NCBI GenBank assembly: GCA_030037875.1
Contig: JASHPV010000079.1
Span: 1-16,536, forward strand
DNA length: 16,536 bases
DNA from: Thermoplasmata archaeon
GTDB taxonomy: Archaea; Thermoplasmatota; Thermoplasmata; Lutacidiplasmatales; UBA184
Reading direction: 5' to 3'
Shown here piece by piece: positions 6,992 through 13,713 of the stretch. Made by a program: the position numbers and the translations under genes. The notes under the pieces were generated by a model that saw nothing but the letters and a program-made list of their open reading frames with translations, had not been told where the DNA came from and searched no databases. Position 1 is the first letter of the stretch, and every line of letters begins with the position of its first letter.

Positions 6992-7750
6992 GTGGAGCTC
7001 CGGGTCCGGGGAGGACCCGTCCCCCATTGGATGCAGGATCTGGGCACCCGGTGGGGAGCGGGGGTACGTCTCCATGTGTGCCGCCACACCGAAGGATCGC
7101 CACGTCGCCTCCTTCAGCTCCTCGAGATAAATGCCACGCCGACGACGCTGCCGGAGATTACCGCGTTTCTTCGTCAACGCCCGAGACCCGAGGAGGTCTC
7201 TCTCACGCAGCTGGGGCCTCATCGGCTGCTCGTTCGCCTCGTCGGGCCGTTGCCCGCGCTCTGTCACAGCGTCTTTGAAATGGGAGCCATCTGCATGAGC
7301 TGCCCTTTCCTTCCATCGACCGACGCCTCCGAAGGAGAGTCGAAGGAAGGAGAGTGGCGAGTTCTCGTCCATCGGGTCCAAGATGCTCCTCCCCTCCTCG
7401 CCTCCTTCGCCACTCCCGGTAACTCGCCCGCATCCCTCATTCGGATCGGTTCCTACCGAGGGTCCCAAGACCTAACGGCGCGGCAAGAACTGGCTGTTGC
7501 CACCGCGTTCGTGCTGGGATATTTCGACTATCCCCGACGTGCCCAGCTGAAAGACATTGCCAAGTCTCTGGGCGTCAGCCGGGCCGCCGCCATGGAGAAC
7601 TTGCGCCGCGGAATGCGGAAGCTCGCCTCACTGCGCCAAGCCGAAGTAGGATCCGTCCGGCCCCAGACACCCTCGGCCGGTCGGCTCCCCGGCCCGGCCG
7701 CAGGTCCCGAGGACCGTGGAGAAGCGCCCGCCCCCCGCCCTACGGAGTGA
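6992..7750 (+). CDS. HTH_10 family (bacterio-opsin activator-like) transcription regulator
   Basis: Using the GTG at 6992 this is a 252-residue archaeal regulator. The C-terminal HTH_10 domain is clear at about 161-213: LTARQELAVATAFVLGYFDYPRR, then LKDIAKSLGVSRAAAMENLRRGMRKL. The N-terminal half is a sensor-like alpha/beta region with a Cys/His group: Cys91-His92, Cys101 and Cys104 (ICMSCPFL), which could bind a metal or sense redox state; that part is inference. The tail after 215 is Pro/Gly-rich and probably disordered. The frame stays open to a GTG at 6845, but the extra 49 residues are Arg/Pro-rich with poor codon bias, and the family normally starts at a segment like VELRVRGG, so 6992 is preferred. 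The gene converges on, and overlaps by 11 bases, the last gene of the benzoyl-CoA operon, making it a candidate regulator of it. Confidence 0.8.
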   Translation: MELRVRGGPVPHWMQDLGTRWGAGVRLHVCRHTEGSPRRLLQLLEINATPTTLPEITAFLRQRPRPEEVSLTQLGPHRLLVRLVGPLPALCHSVFEMGAICMSCPFLPSTDASEGESKEGEWRVLVHRVQDAPPLLASFATPGNSPASLIRIGSYRGSQDLTARQELAVATAFVLGYFDYPRRAQLKDIAKSLGVSRAAAMENLRRGMRKLASLRQAEVGSVRPQTPSAGRLPGPAAGPEDRGEAPAPRPTE

Positions 7751-8762
7751 TCAGGGTTCGGAATCCCTTGCCGTTCCGAAGGTCCACGGCCGCCTGCCCG
7801 ATCTGATCGAGGGGAAGGGTGGCGGAGATCACCGCCTCGAGTTTGACCTTTCCCGTGCGAGCCATCTCGATCACGCGGGAATAGTCCACTGGCCGACATC
7901 CAAGCGAGCCGACGATTTCGTACTCGAAGAACATGAGCCGGTTGAGCGGGATGGGAACCACCGAATCGCTATAGCCGACGACACAGAGCCGTCCCCCTCT
8001 CCGAAGGGTAGACAACGCCAAACTGACCGTCTCGGGTTTGCCTACGACCTCCAGCGCCACGTCCGCGCCCCCGCCGGTCATCTTCCGAACTTCGCGGCCG
8101 AGGTCGGGCTGCCCCGCCGGATCCAGCGCCTCGCGGGCCCCTAACTCGCGTGCGGCCTCGCGCTTCTCGGAGCGAAGGTCTACCGCGATCACGTTGGCGC
8201 CGGCCGCGGCGGCGAACTGGACCGCATTGATCCCGACGCCGCCGCATCCGACGACCACAACCCAATCTCCGCTCTGGACGCGCGCGCGATGGGCGACGGC
8301 ATGATACGGCGTAGTCAGGGCGTCGGCGATCACCGCGCTATGCTTGAGATCGAGATCGGGGGGAAGGGGCACTAGGTCGCGGGCCGGCGCTCGCACATAC
8401 TCCGCGAACCCTCCGTCGAAGTGGTTACCTGGCATCTGAAGATGGGGACAAATGTTTCCCCGTCCCGAGCGGCAATAATCGCAGTTCCCGCAGGGGAGGA
8501 CCGAGGGAACGAGCACGCGGTCTCCCACAGAACGGTCGGTGCCTCCGGGTCCAAGTTCCTCTACGACCCCGGAAATTTCATGTCCGAGAATGAGCGGAGG
8601 AGCCTTCGCCGTCGCGACGCCATGGTCGAGGTAATGGAGGTCCGTGTGGCAAAACCCGCAGGCTGCGACCTTCACGAGCGCGTCGCCCGGGCCGGTGTCG
8701 GGACGGGGCACGTCCTCTAAGGTGAGAGGCTGTCCCGACCCATGGAAGACGGCCGCCCGCAT
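7740..8762 (-). CDS. had: 6-hydroxycyclohex-1-ene-1-carbonyl-CoA dehydrogenase (Zn-dependent MDR family)
   Basis: This 340-residue cytosolic dehydrogenase is predicted to oxidise 6-hydroxycyclohex-1-ene-1-carbonyl-CoA to the 6-oxo compound with NAD+. It shows the zinc alcohol dehydrogenase architecture. Catalytic zinc residues are Cys38 (GFCHTD) and His61-Glu62 (GHEISG). The structural zinc loop has Cys91, Cys94, Cys97 and Cys105. The nucleotide-binding GCGGVG is at 172-177, with Asp195 ending the second strand, which favours NAD over NADP. Segments such as MPGNHFDGGFAEYV (110-123) and VIADALTTPYHAV (144-156) resemble the Thauera Had enzyme as I recall it, beyond general ADH similarity. It is the last gene of the operon, 12 bases after dch. 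A generic alcohol dehydrogenase is the alternative, but the neighbours argue for Had. Confidence 0.82.
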   Translation of the reverse strand: MRAAVFHGSGQPLTLEDVPRPDTGPGDALVKVAACGFCHTDLHYLDHGVATAKAPPLILGHEISGVVEELGPGGTDRSVGDRVLVPSVLPCGNCDYCRSGRGNICPHLQMPGNHFDGGFAEYVRAPARDLVPLPPDLDLKHSAVIADALTTPYHAVAHRARVQSGDWVVVVGCGGVGINAVQFAAAAGANVIAVDLRSEKREAARELGAREALDPAGQPDLGREVRKMTGGGADVALEVVGKPETVSLALSTLRRGGRLCVVGYSDSVVPIPLNRLMFFEYEIVGSLGCRPVDYSRVIEMARTGKVKLEAVISATLPLDQIGQAAVDLRNGKGFRTLITP

Positions 8763-8774
8763 GGTACTGGGAGA

Positions 8775-9545
8775 TCAACCGTCCTTCCACACGGGAGCGC
8801 GCTTCTCGAGGAACGCGCGAAGCCCCTCCTCCGCCTCCTCCGGCGCCATGAGCTCGTCGAGGTAGGCATGCTCGGCGTACGATAGACGAGCCCAGGGGTC
8901 GACCTCGGTCCGTCGAATGACGCGCTTGAGCTGACGGAGTGCCTCGAGACGGTGGCCACAGAACGTCTGCGCGGTCAACGCCACGGACGCATCGAGTTCG
9001 TCGTCGGGTACTACTCGGTTGATGATGCCGGCGGCCGCCGCTCGCTGCGCATCGATGGGGGTTCCCAGATACAGGAGCTCGGCCGCTTGACGCGAACCCA
9101 GGAGGTGAAAGTACGTCGCGGCGCCGAACGGGGCGAAGACCCCCAGCCGGATTTCCGGCTGGCCGAACGTCGCTCCCTGGGACGCGATGGCGAGGTCGCA
9201 CGCCATGAGTAACTCCATGCCGCCGCCGAGGCACCGTCCGTGGACCTGGGCAATCGTCGGAACGGGCAAGTTCCACAGCGTCATGAGGGTCCGTCGGAAC
9301 GCCTCGAACATGGCGGAGACCCGGGGCTTCAGGTGATCCTCGACGGCGAGGCCGCCGCTCCAGGACTTCCCTCCGCCGCGGAGTACGACGACATGGGCCC
9401 CCGTCACCCGATCGCTTTGGAGCGCCCGGGTGAGCTCCTCGAGCAGGTGGATATCGAAGATGTTCACCGGCCCGCGCTCCCAAGTGACCGTGGCGCGGCC
9501 TCCCACGCGCTCGACGGAGACCGTGCCGGGGGGTTTTGCGCTCAT
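8775..9545 (-). CDS. dch: Cyclohexa-1,5-diene-1-carbonyl-CoA hydratase
   Basis: This 256-residue crotonase-fold enzyme is predicted to add water to the dienoyl-CoA product of benzoyl-CoA reductase, giving 6-hydroxycyclohex-1-ene-1-carbonyl-CoA. Dienoyl-CoA hydratase features are the opening VTWERGPVNIFD (20-31), the oxyanion-hole segment SWSGGLAVEDHL (61-72), VHGRCLGGGMEL (101-112) and FGQPEIRLGVFAP (127-139). 'EDHL' and 'GQPEIRLGVFAP' are characteristic of Dch rather than ordinary enoyl-CoA hydratases. The two catalytic glutamates, Glu111 and Glu131, are both kept with the usual 20-residue separation. The ATG at 9545 follows a Shine-Dalgarno (GGAGTG) by 6 bases and lies 12 bases after the bcrC stop. 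Length is normal for the family. Confidence 0.88.
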   Translation of the reverse strand: MSAKPPGTVSVERVGGRATVTWERGPVNIFDIHLLEELTRALQSDRVTGAHVVVLRGGGKSWSGGLAVEDHLKPRVSAMFEAFRRTLMTLWNLPVPTIAQVHGRCLGGGMELLMACDLAIASQGATFGQPEIRLGVFAPFGAATYFHLLGSRQAAELLYLGTPIDAQRAAAAGIINRVVPDDELDASVALTAQTFCGHRLEALRQLKRVIRRTEVDPWARLSYAEHAYLDELMAPEEAEEGLRAFLEKRAPVWKDG

Positions 9546-9557
9546 CCGGACACTCCA

Positions 9558-10805
9558 TCAATCGAAGAGAATCGACTCGACGAACGTCTCGAGTTGCAGC
9601 CGGGCTTGCTCGTACGTCGTCGATTTCTCTTCGAACTCCATGTGTAGGTACGGTAGCCCCCGCCGGTCGAGGGCCTTTCGGTAGAGCACGACGTCCTCGA
9701 GTGCCGGTTCGCAGAACTTGGCGGTTAGGAAGACCACGCCCTGGGCCTTCGAGTCGTCGACCCTCGACAAGATGGCCGCCCCCTTCGTCGTCGGGGTACT
9801 CCGGACACCGATATCGACCGGGGTCCGGACGTACGACGTCGCGAGGCTTTCGAGCGGATCCGCCCCCGGCTCGATCCGCGGGCACCATCGGTGTAGCATC
9901 TGGAGCTCCTCCCCCACGACGTAGCACCCGACGTCCTCGACGAGTTGCAGGAGCTCGAGGGTCGGCTGTTCGCAGAACGGGCCGATGACGATCACCCGGA
10001 TCGCATCCTTGTTCCGCTGCTGCCGGGCTTCGAGTTCGGTCAGTGCCCGCCGGAGCAGAGGGATATGGACCTCACGCGGGAGGAGACCGCCGAGCCGGAG
10101 CAGTAGGTAGTATTCCACCAGGCTCACCTTCCAGGGCGCGTCCCGCTTCAAGGAGGCGAGCCGGTCGACGAGGGCACGTTGTTCGTTGAAAACCTCGAGG
10201 GAAGCGCGGAGGTTCTCCTGGGAAAACCGGTCGCCGGCCACGCGCTCGAGCTTCTCGATGAGACGTCGGTACTCCGCAACGAGAAAGGGGATCGTCGCGG
10301 GAGAGGTGAAGTTCTGGGGAAGGTGGAGCATGTGCGAGGCGCGCTGCGGTAGGACGCGGGAAAAAATCCCTTCGAGATTGCGGCTCACGTCACAGATATA
10401 GGGAAAAACGAAGGCATCGAAAGGATCGAGGAGCCCCGTGAGGGCCATCTCCAGAGTGGATTTCGAGATCGAGCAGAGGAAGGAACCGAGGGCCGCATCG
10501 GCCCGGCTGATCTCGAGATTCTCCCCGCCTCCGTGCATCGCGACGGGGAGCATCCCGAAACTGTGGACGAGCTCTTGGGGGGTGTACACGGGAAAACAGC
10601 CTACCGCCTTGCCGCCGGTCTTCCGCCATGCCCGGACGGTCGGGTAGGTCGGGTCGGCGAGAACCTCTTGCGTGAGGCGTACCAGTTGTTCCACCGAATC
10701 GGCTTGGAGGAATTCACGGAAATCCGACGAGATTTCGATTCTCGGACCGGTCTCTCCGGCCGCGACCCCGTCGGACTCGGGCCGAATCTGCAGGAGTTGG
10801 GGCAC
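9558..10805 (-). CDS. bcrC: Benzoyl-CoA reductase, subunit C
   Basis: This 415-residue catalytic subunit of class I benzoyl-CoA reductase belongs to the 2-hydroxyacyl-CoA dehydratase D-component family (HgdB/FldC type). With BcrB it carries iron-sulfur clusters and the substrate site. Family features include KAVGCFPVYTPQELVHSFGMLPV (around 66-88), FLCSISKSTLEMAL (109-122) and FPYICDVSRNLEG (134-146), giving likely cluster cysteines Cys70, Cys111 and Cys138. Later segments are VIGPFCEQP and LTAKFCEPALED near the C-terminus. The frame is open far upstream, but GTG at 10805 is chosen: a perfect GGAGG lies 6 bases before it, it sits 2 bases after the bcrD stop, and family similarity begins shortly after. 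It comes last among the four subunit genes, unlike the characterised bacterial operons, where C comes first. Confidence 0.92.
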   Translation of the reverse strand: MPQLLQIRPESDGVAAGETGPRIEISSDFREFLQADSVEQLVRLTQEVLADPTYPTVRAWRKTGGKAVGCFPVYTPQELVHSFGMLPVAMHGGGENLEISRADAALGSFLCSISKSTLEMALTGLLDPFDAFVFPYICDVSRNLEGIFSRVLPQRASHMLHLPQNFTSPATIPFLVAEYRRLIEKLERVAGDRFSQENLRASLEVFNEQRALVDRLASLKRDAPWKVSLVEYYLLLRLGGLLPREVHIPLLRRALTELEARQQRNKDAIRVIVIGPFCEQPTLELLQLVEDVGCYVVGEELQMLHRWCPRIEPGADPLESLATSYVRTPVDIGVRSTPTTKGAAILSRVDDSKAQGVVFLTAKFCEPALEDVVLYRKALDRRGLPYLHMEFEEKSTTYEQARLQLETFVESILFD

Positions 10806-10807
10806 GG

Positions 10808-11617
10808 CTATCCTCCGGTATCCGACGGCGTCTCGCGAAGTTTCAGCAGGCGCGAGTGACCGAGGATCGCGCTGCCAAGGGCCGCGGCGTAGTACGCATC
10901 GGGGGCCACGTTGACCTCCATTCCCACGGTGTCGCGGAGCGCCTTCACCATCCCGACATCGCGGACGAGGCCTCCGACCAACGTGACCTCCGGTTGGATC
11001 CCCACGTATCGCATGAGGGAGTACGCCCGCTGTGAAAGGGAAAGAAAAACACCCATCAGGATGTCCGACAGCGGGACGCCCTCCGCGACGTTGTTGATAA
11101 TCTCGGTCTCGGCGAGCACGGCGCAGACGCTGGAGATGAGCTTCGGGTGCTGCGAGGCCAGCGCCTTGGGGCCCATCTCCTCGAGAGGAACCTGAAGATA
11201 CTTCGAACAGCGCTCGACGAACCGGCCCGCCCCCGCGGCGCACTTTTCGTTCATTTTGAACTTGAGGACCTTTCCCGTTTCGGAGATCGACATCGTCCGA
11301 GAGGCCTGCGTCCCAACGTCAACGACCAGGTGGGTCTTGGGAAAGAGAAACACGGCGCCCCGTGCCGAGGAGGTGAAATCGCTGACCTGCAGGTTGCGCT
11401 CGGGAATCATGTACCGACCGAACCCCGTCGTGCAGAGATAGTCGACCTCGGCGGGGGCGATATTCGCCGTCTCCCCCAGCTCGTCCACCACCTGGCGGGC
11501 GGCCTGGACCGGGATTCCGCGCGACGGGAGCGACGCGGTGGCGAGGATTCGCCGACCATCCTCGAGCAGCACACCCTTGACCGTGCCGGCACCGAGGTCG
11601 AGGCCGCCCGTGATCAC
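10808..11617 (-). CDS. bcrD: Benzoyl-CoA reductase, ATPase subunit D
   Basis: This 269-residue ASKHA-fold ATPase forms, with BcrA, the activase module that couples ATP hydrolysis to low-potential electron transfer. The first phosphate loop is GGLDLGAGTVKGVLL (4-18). Cys126 (NEKCAAGAGRF) and Cys165 (SSVCAVLAETEIINNV) would supply two ligands of the [4Fe-4S] cluster bridging the A/D dimer. The adenosine-site segment VTLVGGLVRDVGM is at 211-223. The motif that is VVDIGGQD in BcrA and activases reads VVDVGTQAS here (98-106), losing the Asp. A similar divergence is known in BcrD proteins, so I assign this copy as D. GTG at 11617 overlaps the bcrA stop by 4 bases (GTGA), and bcrC follows after 2 bases. 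Confidence 0.9.
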   Translation of the reverse strand: MITGGLDLGAGTVKGVLLEDGRRILATASLPSRGIPVQAARQVVDELGETANIAPAEVDYLCTTGFGRYMIPERNLQVSDFTSSARGAVFLFPKTHLVVDVGTQASRTMSISETGKVLKFKMNEKCAAGAGRFVERCSKYLQVPLEEMGPKALASQHPKLISSVCAVLAETEIINNVAEGVPLSDILMGVFLSLSQRAYSLMRYVGIQPEVTLVGGLVRDVGMVKALRDTVGMEVNVAPDAYYAAALGSAILGHSRLLKLRETPSDTGG

Positions 11618-12408
11618 GAAGCACCTCCCGAGAGGCGCTCCCGCCCGTGAAGCGCCGCGCCCAGTGCCCCGAGGTACTGCGAGAGGGGGCTCACGTTCAC
11701 GGGAGCGCCCAGTCGTTGGTGGAGGGCTCGGACCATTCCCTGATTCTGCGAGACACCCCCGGTGAACGTGATCTCAGGTTCCACGCCGACTCGTTGCATC
11801 AAGGAGAGCGTCCGGTTCGCGATGCTGGCGTGCAGTCCCGCGAGGATATCCTTCGGATCCTTGCCGCGGGACACATACGAGGTGACCTCCGATTCGGCGA
11901 ACACCGTGCAGGTGCTCGTGACCTTGACCGCCCGCCGCGCCTGCAACGAGAGCGGCCCGATCTCGCTAACATCGTATCCTAACGCGTTCGCGCAGACGTC
12001 GAGAAAACGTCCCGTCCCGGCCGCGCACTTGTCATTCATGGCAAAGTCCACGACCTCGCCCTTCTCGTTGATCCGGATCGCTTTCGTGTCCTGGCCCCCG
12101 ATGTCGACCACGAGCCGGGTCCCCGGGAACAGGAAGCTCGCCCCCCGGGCGTGACAAGAGATTTCGGTGACCACGAGCTGGCCGAAGTAGACCTTGTACC
12201 GCCCATACCCGGTGCCGGTGATGAACGCGACGTCGGACCGGGAGAGGTGCGCGTCGGCGAGTGCGGCCTCGAGGGCGCGCTCGGCGTCCTTCACTATGTC
12301 GATGCCGACCACGCTCAGAGACTTCCCGAGGATCCGGGAATCGTCACCGAGCACGACGCACTTCGCTGTGGTCGAGCCGATGTCCACCCCGGCGACGACG
12401 CCGCTCAT
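11614..12408 (-). CDS. bcrA: Benzoyl-CoA reductase, ATPase subunit A
   Basis: This 264-residue BadF/BadG/BcrA/BcrD-type ATPase is the partner of BcrD. Visible motifs are VDIGSTTAKCVVL (8-20, phosphate 1), VVDIGGQDTKAI (100-111, phosphate 2), and Cys128 (NDKCAAGTGRF) plus Cys167 (STCTVFAESEV) for the bridging [4Fe-4S] cluster. The adenosine segment FTGGVSQNQGM lies at 215-225. The intact GGQD and the FAESEV wording match BcrA and 2-hydroxyglutaryl-CoA dehydratase activases. It is much shorter than Thauera-type BcrA (about 48 kDa) and has the size of a bare activase. The frame is open further upstream into bcrB, but the ATG at 12408 is chosen since it forms an ATGA overlap with the bcrB stop and starts just before the conserved domain. 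Confidence 0.92.
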   Translation of the reverse strand: MSGVVAGVDIGSTTAKCVVLGDDSRILGKSLSVVGIDIVKDAERALEAALADAHLSRSDVAFITGTGYGRYKVYFGQLVVTEISCHARGASFLFPGTRLVVDIGGQDTKAIRINEKGEVVDFAMNDKCAAGTGRFLDVCANALGYDVSEIGPLSLQARRAVKVTSTCTVFAESEVTSYVSRGKDPKDILAGLHASIANRTLSLMQRVGVEPEITFTGGVSQNQGMVRALHQRLGAPVNVSPLSQYLGALGAALHGRERLSGGAS

Positions 12409-13709
12409 GCGGGGGCCACTCCCGGAGCGGCCGCCACCGCCCTTCGCTGCTCGAGCGATTCGAAGAAAGCGTCCATGCGATTCTTGATTTGAGCCGGGGC
12501 GAAGTACCGCGGATCCTGGTGGTCGGATTCGATGTAGAGCGTCGGCAACCCTCGCTCGTGGATCAACCAGTCCCTGAGGTCTCCCTGGCCGGCCGTGAAT
12601 GAACGGCACGACTTGATCCCGTGAATGACGGCGGCGTCGACCTGGTACTCCTTCACGTAGTCGGCGATGATCTGCCGCCGTAACGGCCAGGACTGGTTCA
12701 CGTAGGCGCCGAGGCTGTATTCCGCGATGCTTTCGAAGGGTCGGGCCGGATCGTGCCGGAATCCCCGGTCAAAGAGCCCGCCGACCTTCGGGTAGGTCGC
12801 GACGACGGAAACGGCCCCCCATTTCCGGAAGAAATCCCAGAACGTGCGGTAGTTGGTGTACGGCGGAACCCCCTCGACGAGGACACGATACTTCTCCTCG
12901 GGCAAGGGATAGTTTCCCTCCTTGACTCGGGCTCGGACCTCCTCGTTCACTACGCCGTAGAAGTCGGCCGCTTCCGGCGTTCCCCGGAGGACGTTGATAG
13001 GAAACATGTAGAAGATGGACTCAAAGTAGGCCTCGATGGGTGAGGGCCGGAACCGCCCGGCCCGGAGGAATTCCACCCAGCCGTCCTCCGCGCGACGGGA
13101 CTCGGCGAGCACTCGCTTGAGCTCGTCCATGTCGAACGTCCGGCCGGTGCGTTTCTCGAGGAGATGGACGAATTCCCAAAGCTGGCTCACCAGGTAGTCG
13201 ATGTCCTCCTTGCGAGGAGCCTCCTCCCGCATGTACGGCACGTCGAACATGAACAATGGGGCGCCGTACGACTCGGCGAGCGCCTCCCACCACTTCACGT
13301 AAATGTAGCAGCCGGAGAAGCTGCACACGAGAAGGTCCGGACGCGGGATTTGGCCGAACGAGGTCGTCCCGCCGAGGTCCTGAAGGCCCAGATCGTTCTT
13401 CACATAACCACAGACGTCGAGTCCGTAGCCCAGCGACTCGGCATGCAGGATGTTCTCGAGCGATTGGTGCTTGATCGCGCAGTTGAGCGCCACGATCTCC
13501 GGGAATACTACGTCGTATCCGAACGCGCGGACGATCTCGGTGAGGTTTCCCCCCACCAGCATGTAGGCTACCGGTGGATGCGGTTTTTCGCTCGGCGCCA
13601 GGCGACCATAGTACTCCTCCACGAGCTTGCGCTGCAGACCGCGCGCGTCGCGAAGAAAAGTGGGCGACGCGCCGCCCTGAGCGGCAGCTGGGGAGGCGAC
13701 GTCCGACAC
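12405..13709 (-). CDS. bcrB: Benzoyl-CoA reductase, subunit B
   Basis: This 434-residue catalytic subunit of class I benzoyl-CoA reductase is related to HgdA/FldB-type dehydratase subunits, and its length is near that of bacterial BcrB. The N-terminal part has PVAYMLVGGNLTEIVRAFG (46-64). Conserved cysteines are Cys77 (VALNCAIK), Cys100 (GLDVCGYVKND), Cys129 and Cys134 (VCSFSGCY), and Cys368 (IHGIKSCRSF), the pattern expected for cluster binding and the active site. YIESDHQDPRYF near residue 397 is the conserved C-terminal strand/loop of the family. The last residues are Ala/Pro-rich. The GTG at 13709 has GGGAG about 9 bases upstream, within the end of oah, and follows its stop by 4 bases. 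Its end overlaps bcrA by 4 bases. Confidence 0.93.
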   Translation of the reverse strand: MSDVASPAAAQGGASPTFLRDARGLQRKLVEEYYGRLAPSEKPHPPVAYMLVGGNLTEIVRAFGYDVVFPEIVALNCAIKHQSLENILHAESLGYGLDVCGYVKNDLGLQDLGGTTSFGQIPRPDLLVCSFSGCYIYVKWWEALAESYGAPLFMFDVPYMREEAPRKEDIDYLVSQLWEFVHLLEKRTGRTFDMDELKRVLAESRRAEDGWVEFLRAGRFRPSPIEAYFESIFYMFPINVLRGTPEAADFYGVVNEEVRARVKEGNYPLPEEKYRVLVEGVPPYTNYRTFWDFFRKWGAVSVVATYPKVGGLFDRGFRHDPARPFESIAEYSLGAYVNQSWPLRRQIIADYVKEYQVDAAVIHGIKSCRSFTAGQGDLRDWLIHERGLPTLYIESDHQDPRYFAPAQIKNRMDAFFESLEQRRAVAAAPGVAPA

Positions 13710-13713
13710 GGGA

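Noticed and set aside
8578..9927. 449-codon minus-strand frame over dch and had
   Set aside because: Arg/Pro/Gly-rich, it conflicts with two genes that have intact catalytic motifs and Shine-Dalgarno or tight operon spacing.
10806..11243. N-terminal extension of the bcrC frame to 11243
   Set aside because: It lies antiphase over bcrD, is Arg/Gly-rich, and a GTG with a perfect Shine-Dalgarno at 10805 gives the expected protein.
12409..12609. N-terminal extension of the bcrA frame into bcrB
   Set aside because: It overlaps conserved bcrB sequence and is Arg/Pro-rich; the ATG at 12408 forms a typical ATGA junction.
9558..13709. Alternative reading as a 2-hydroxyacyl-CoA dehydratase with activase
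   Set aside because: Two distinct ATPase subunits plus Dch, Had and Oah in the same operon fit benzoyl-CoA reductase far better.
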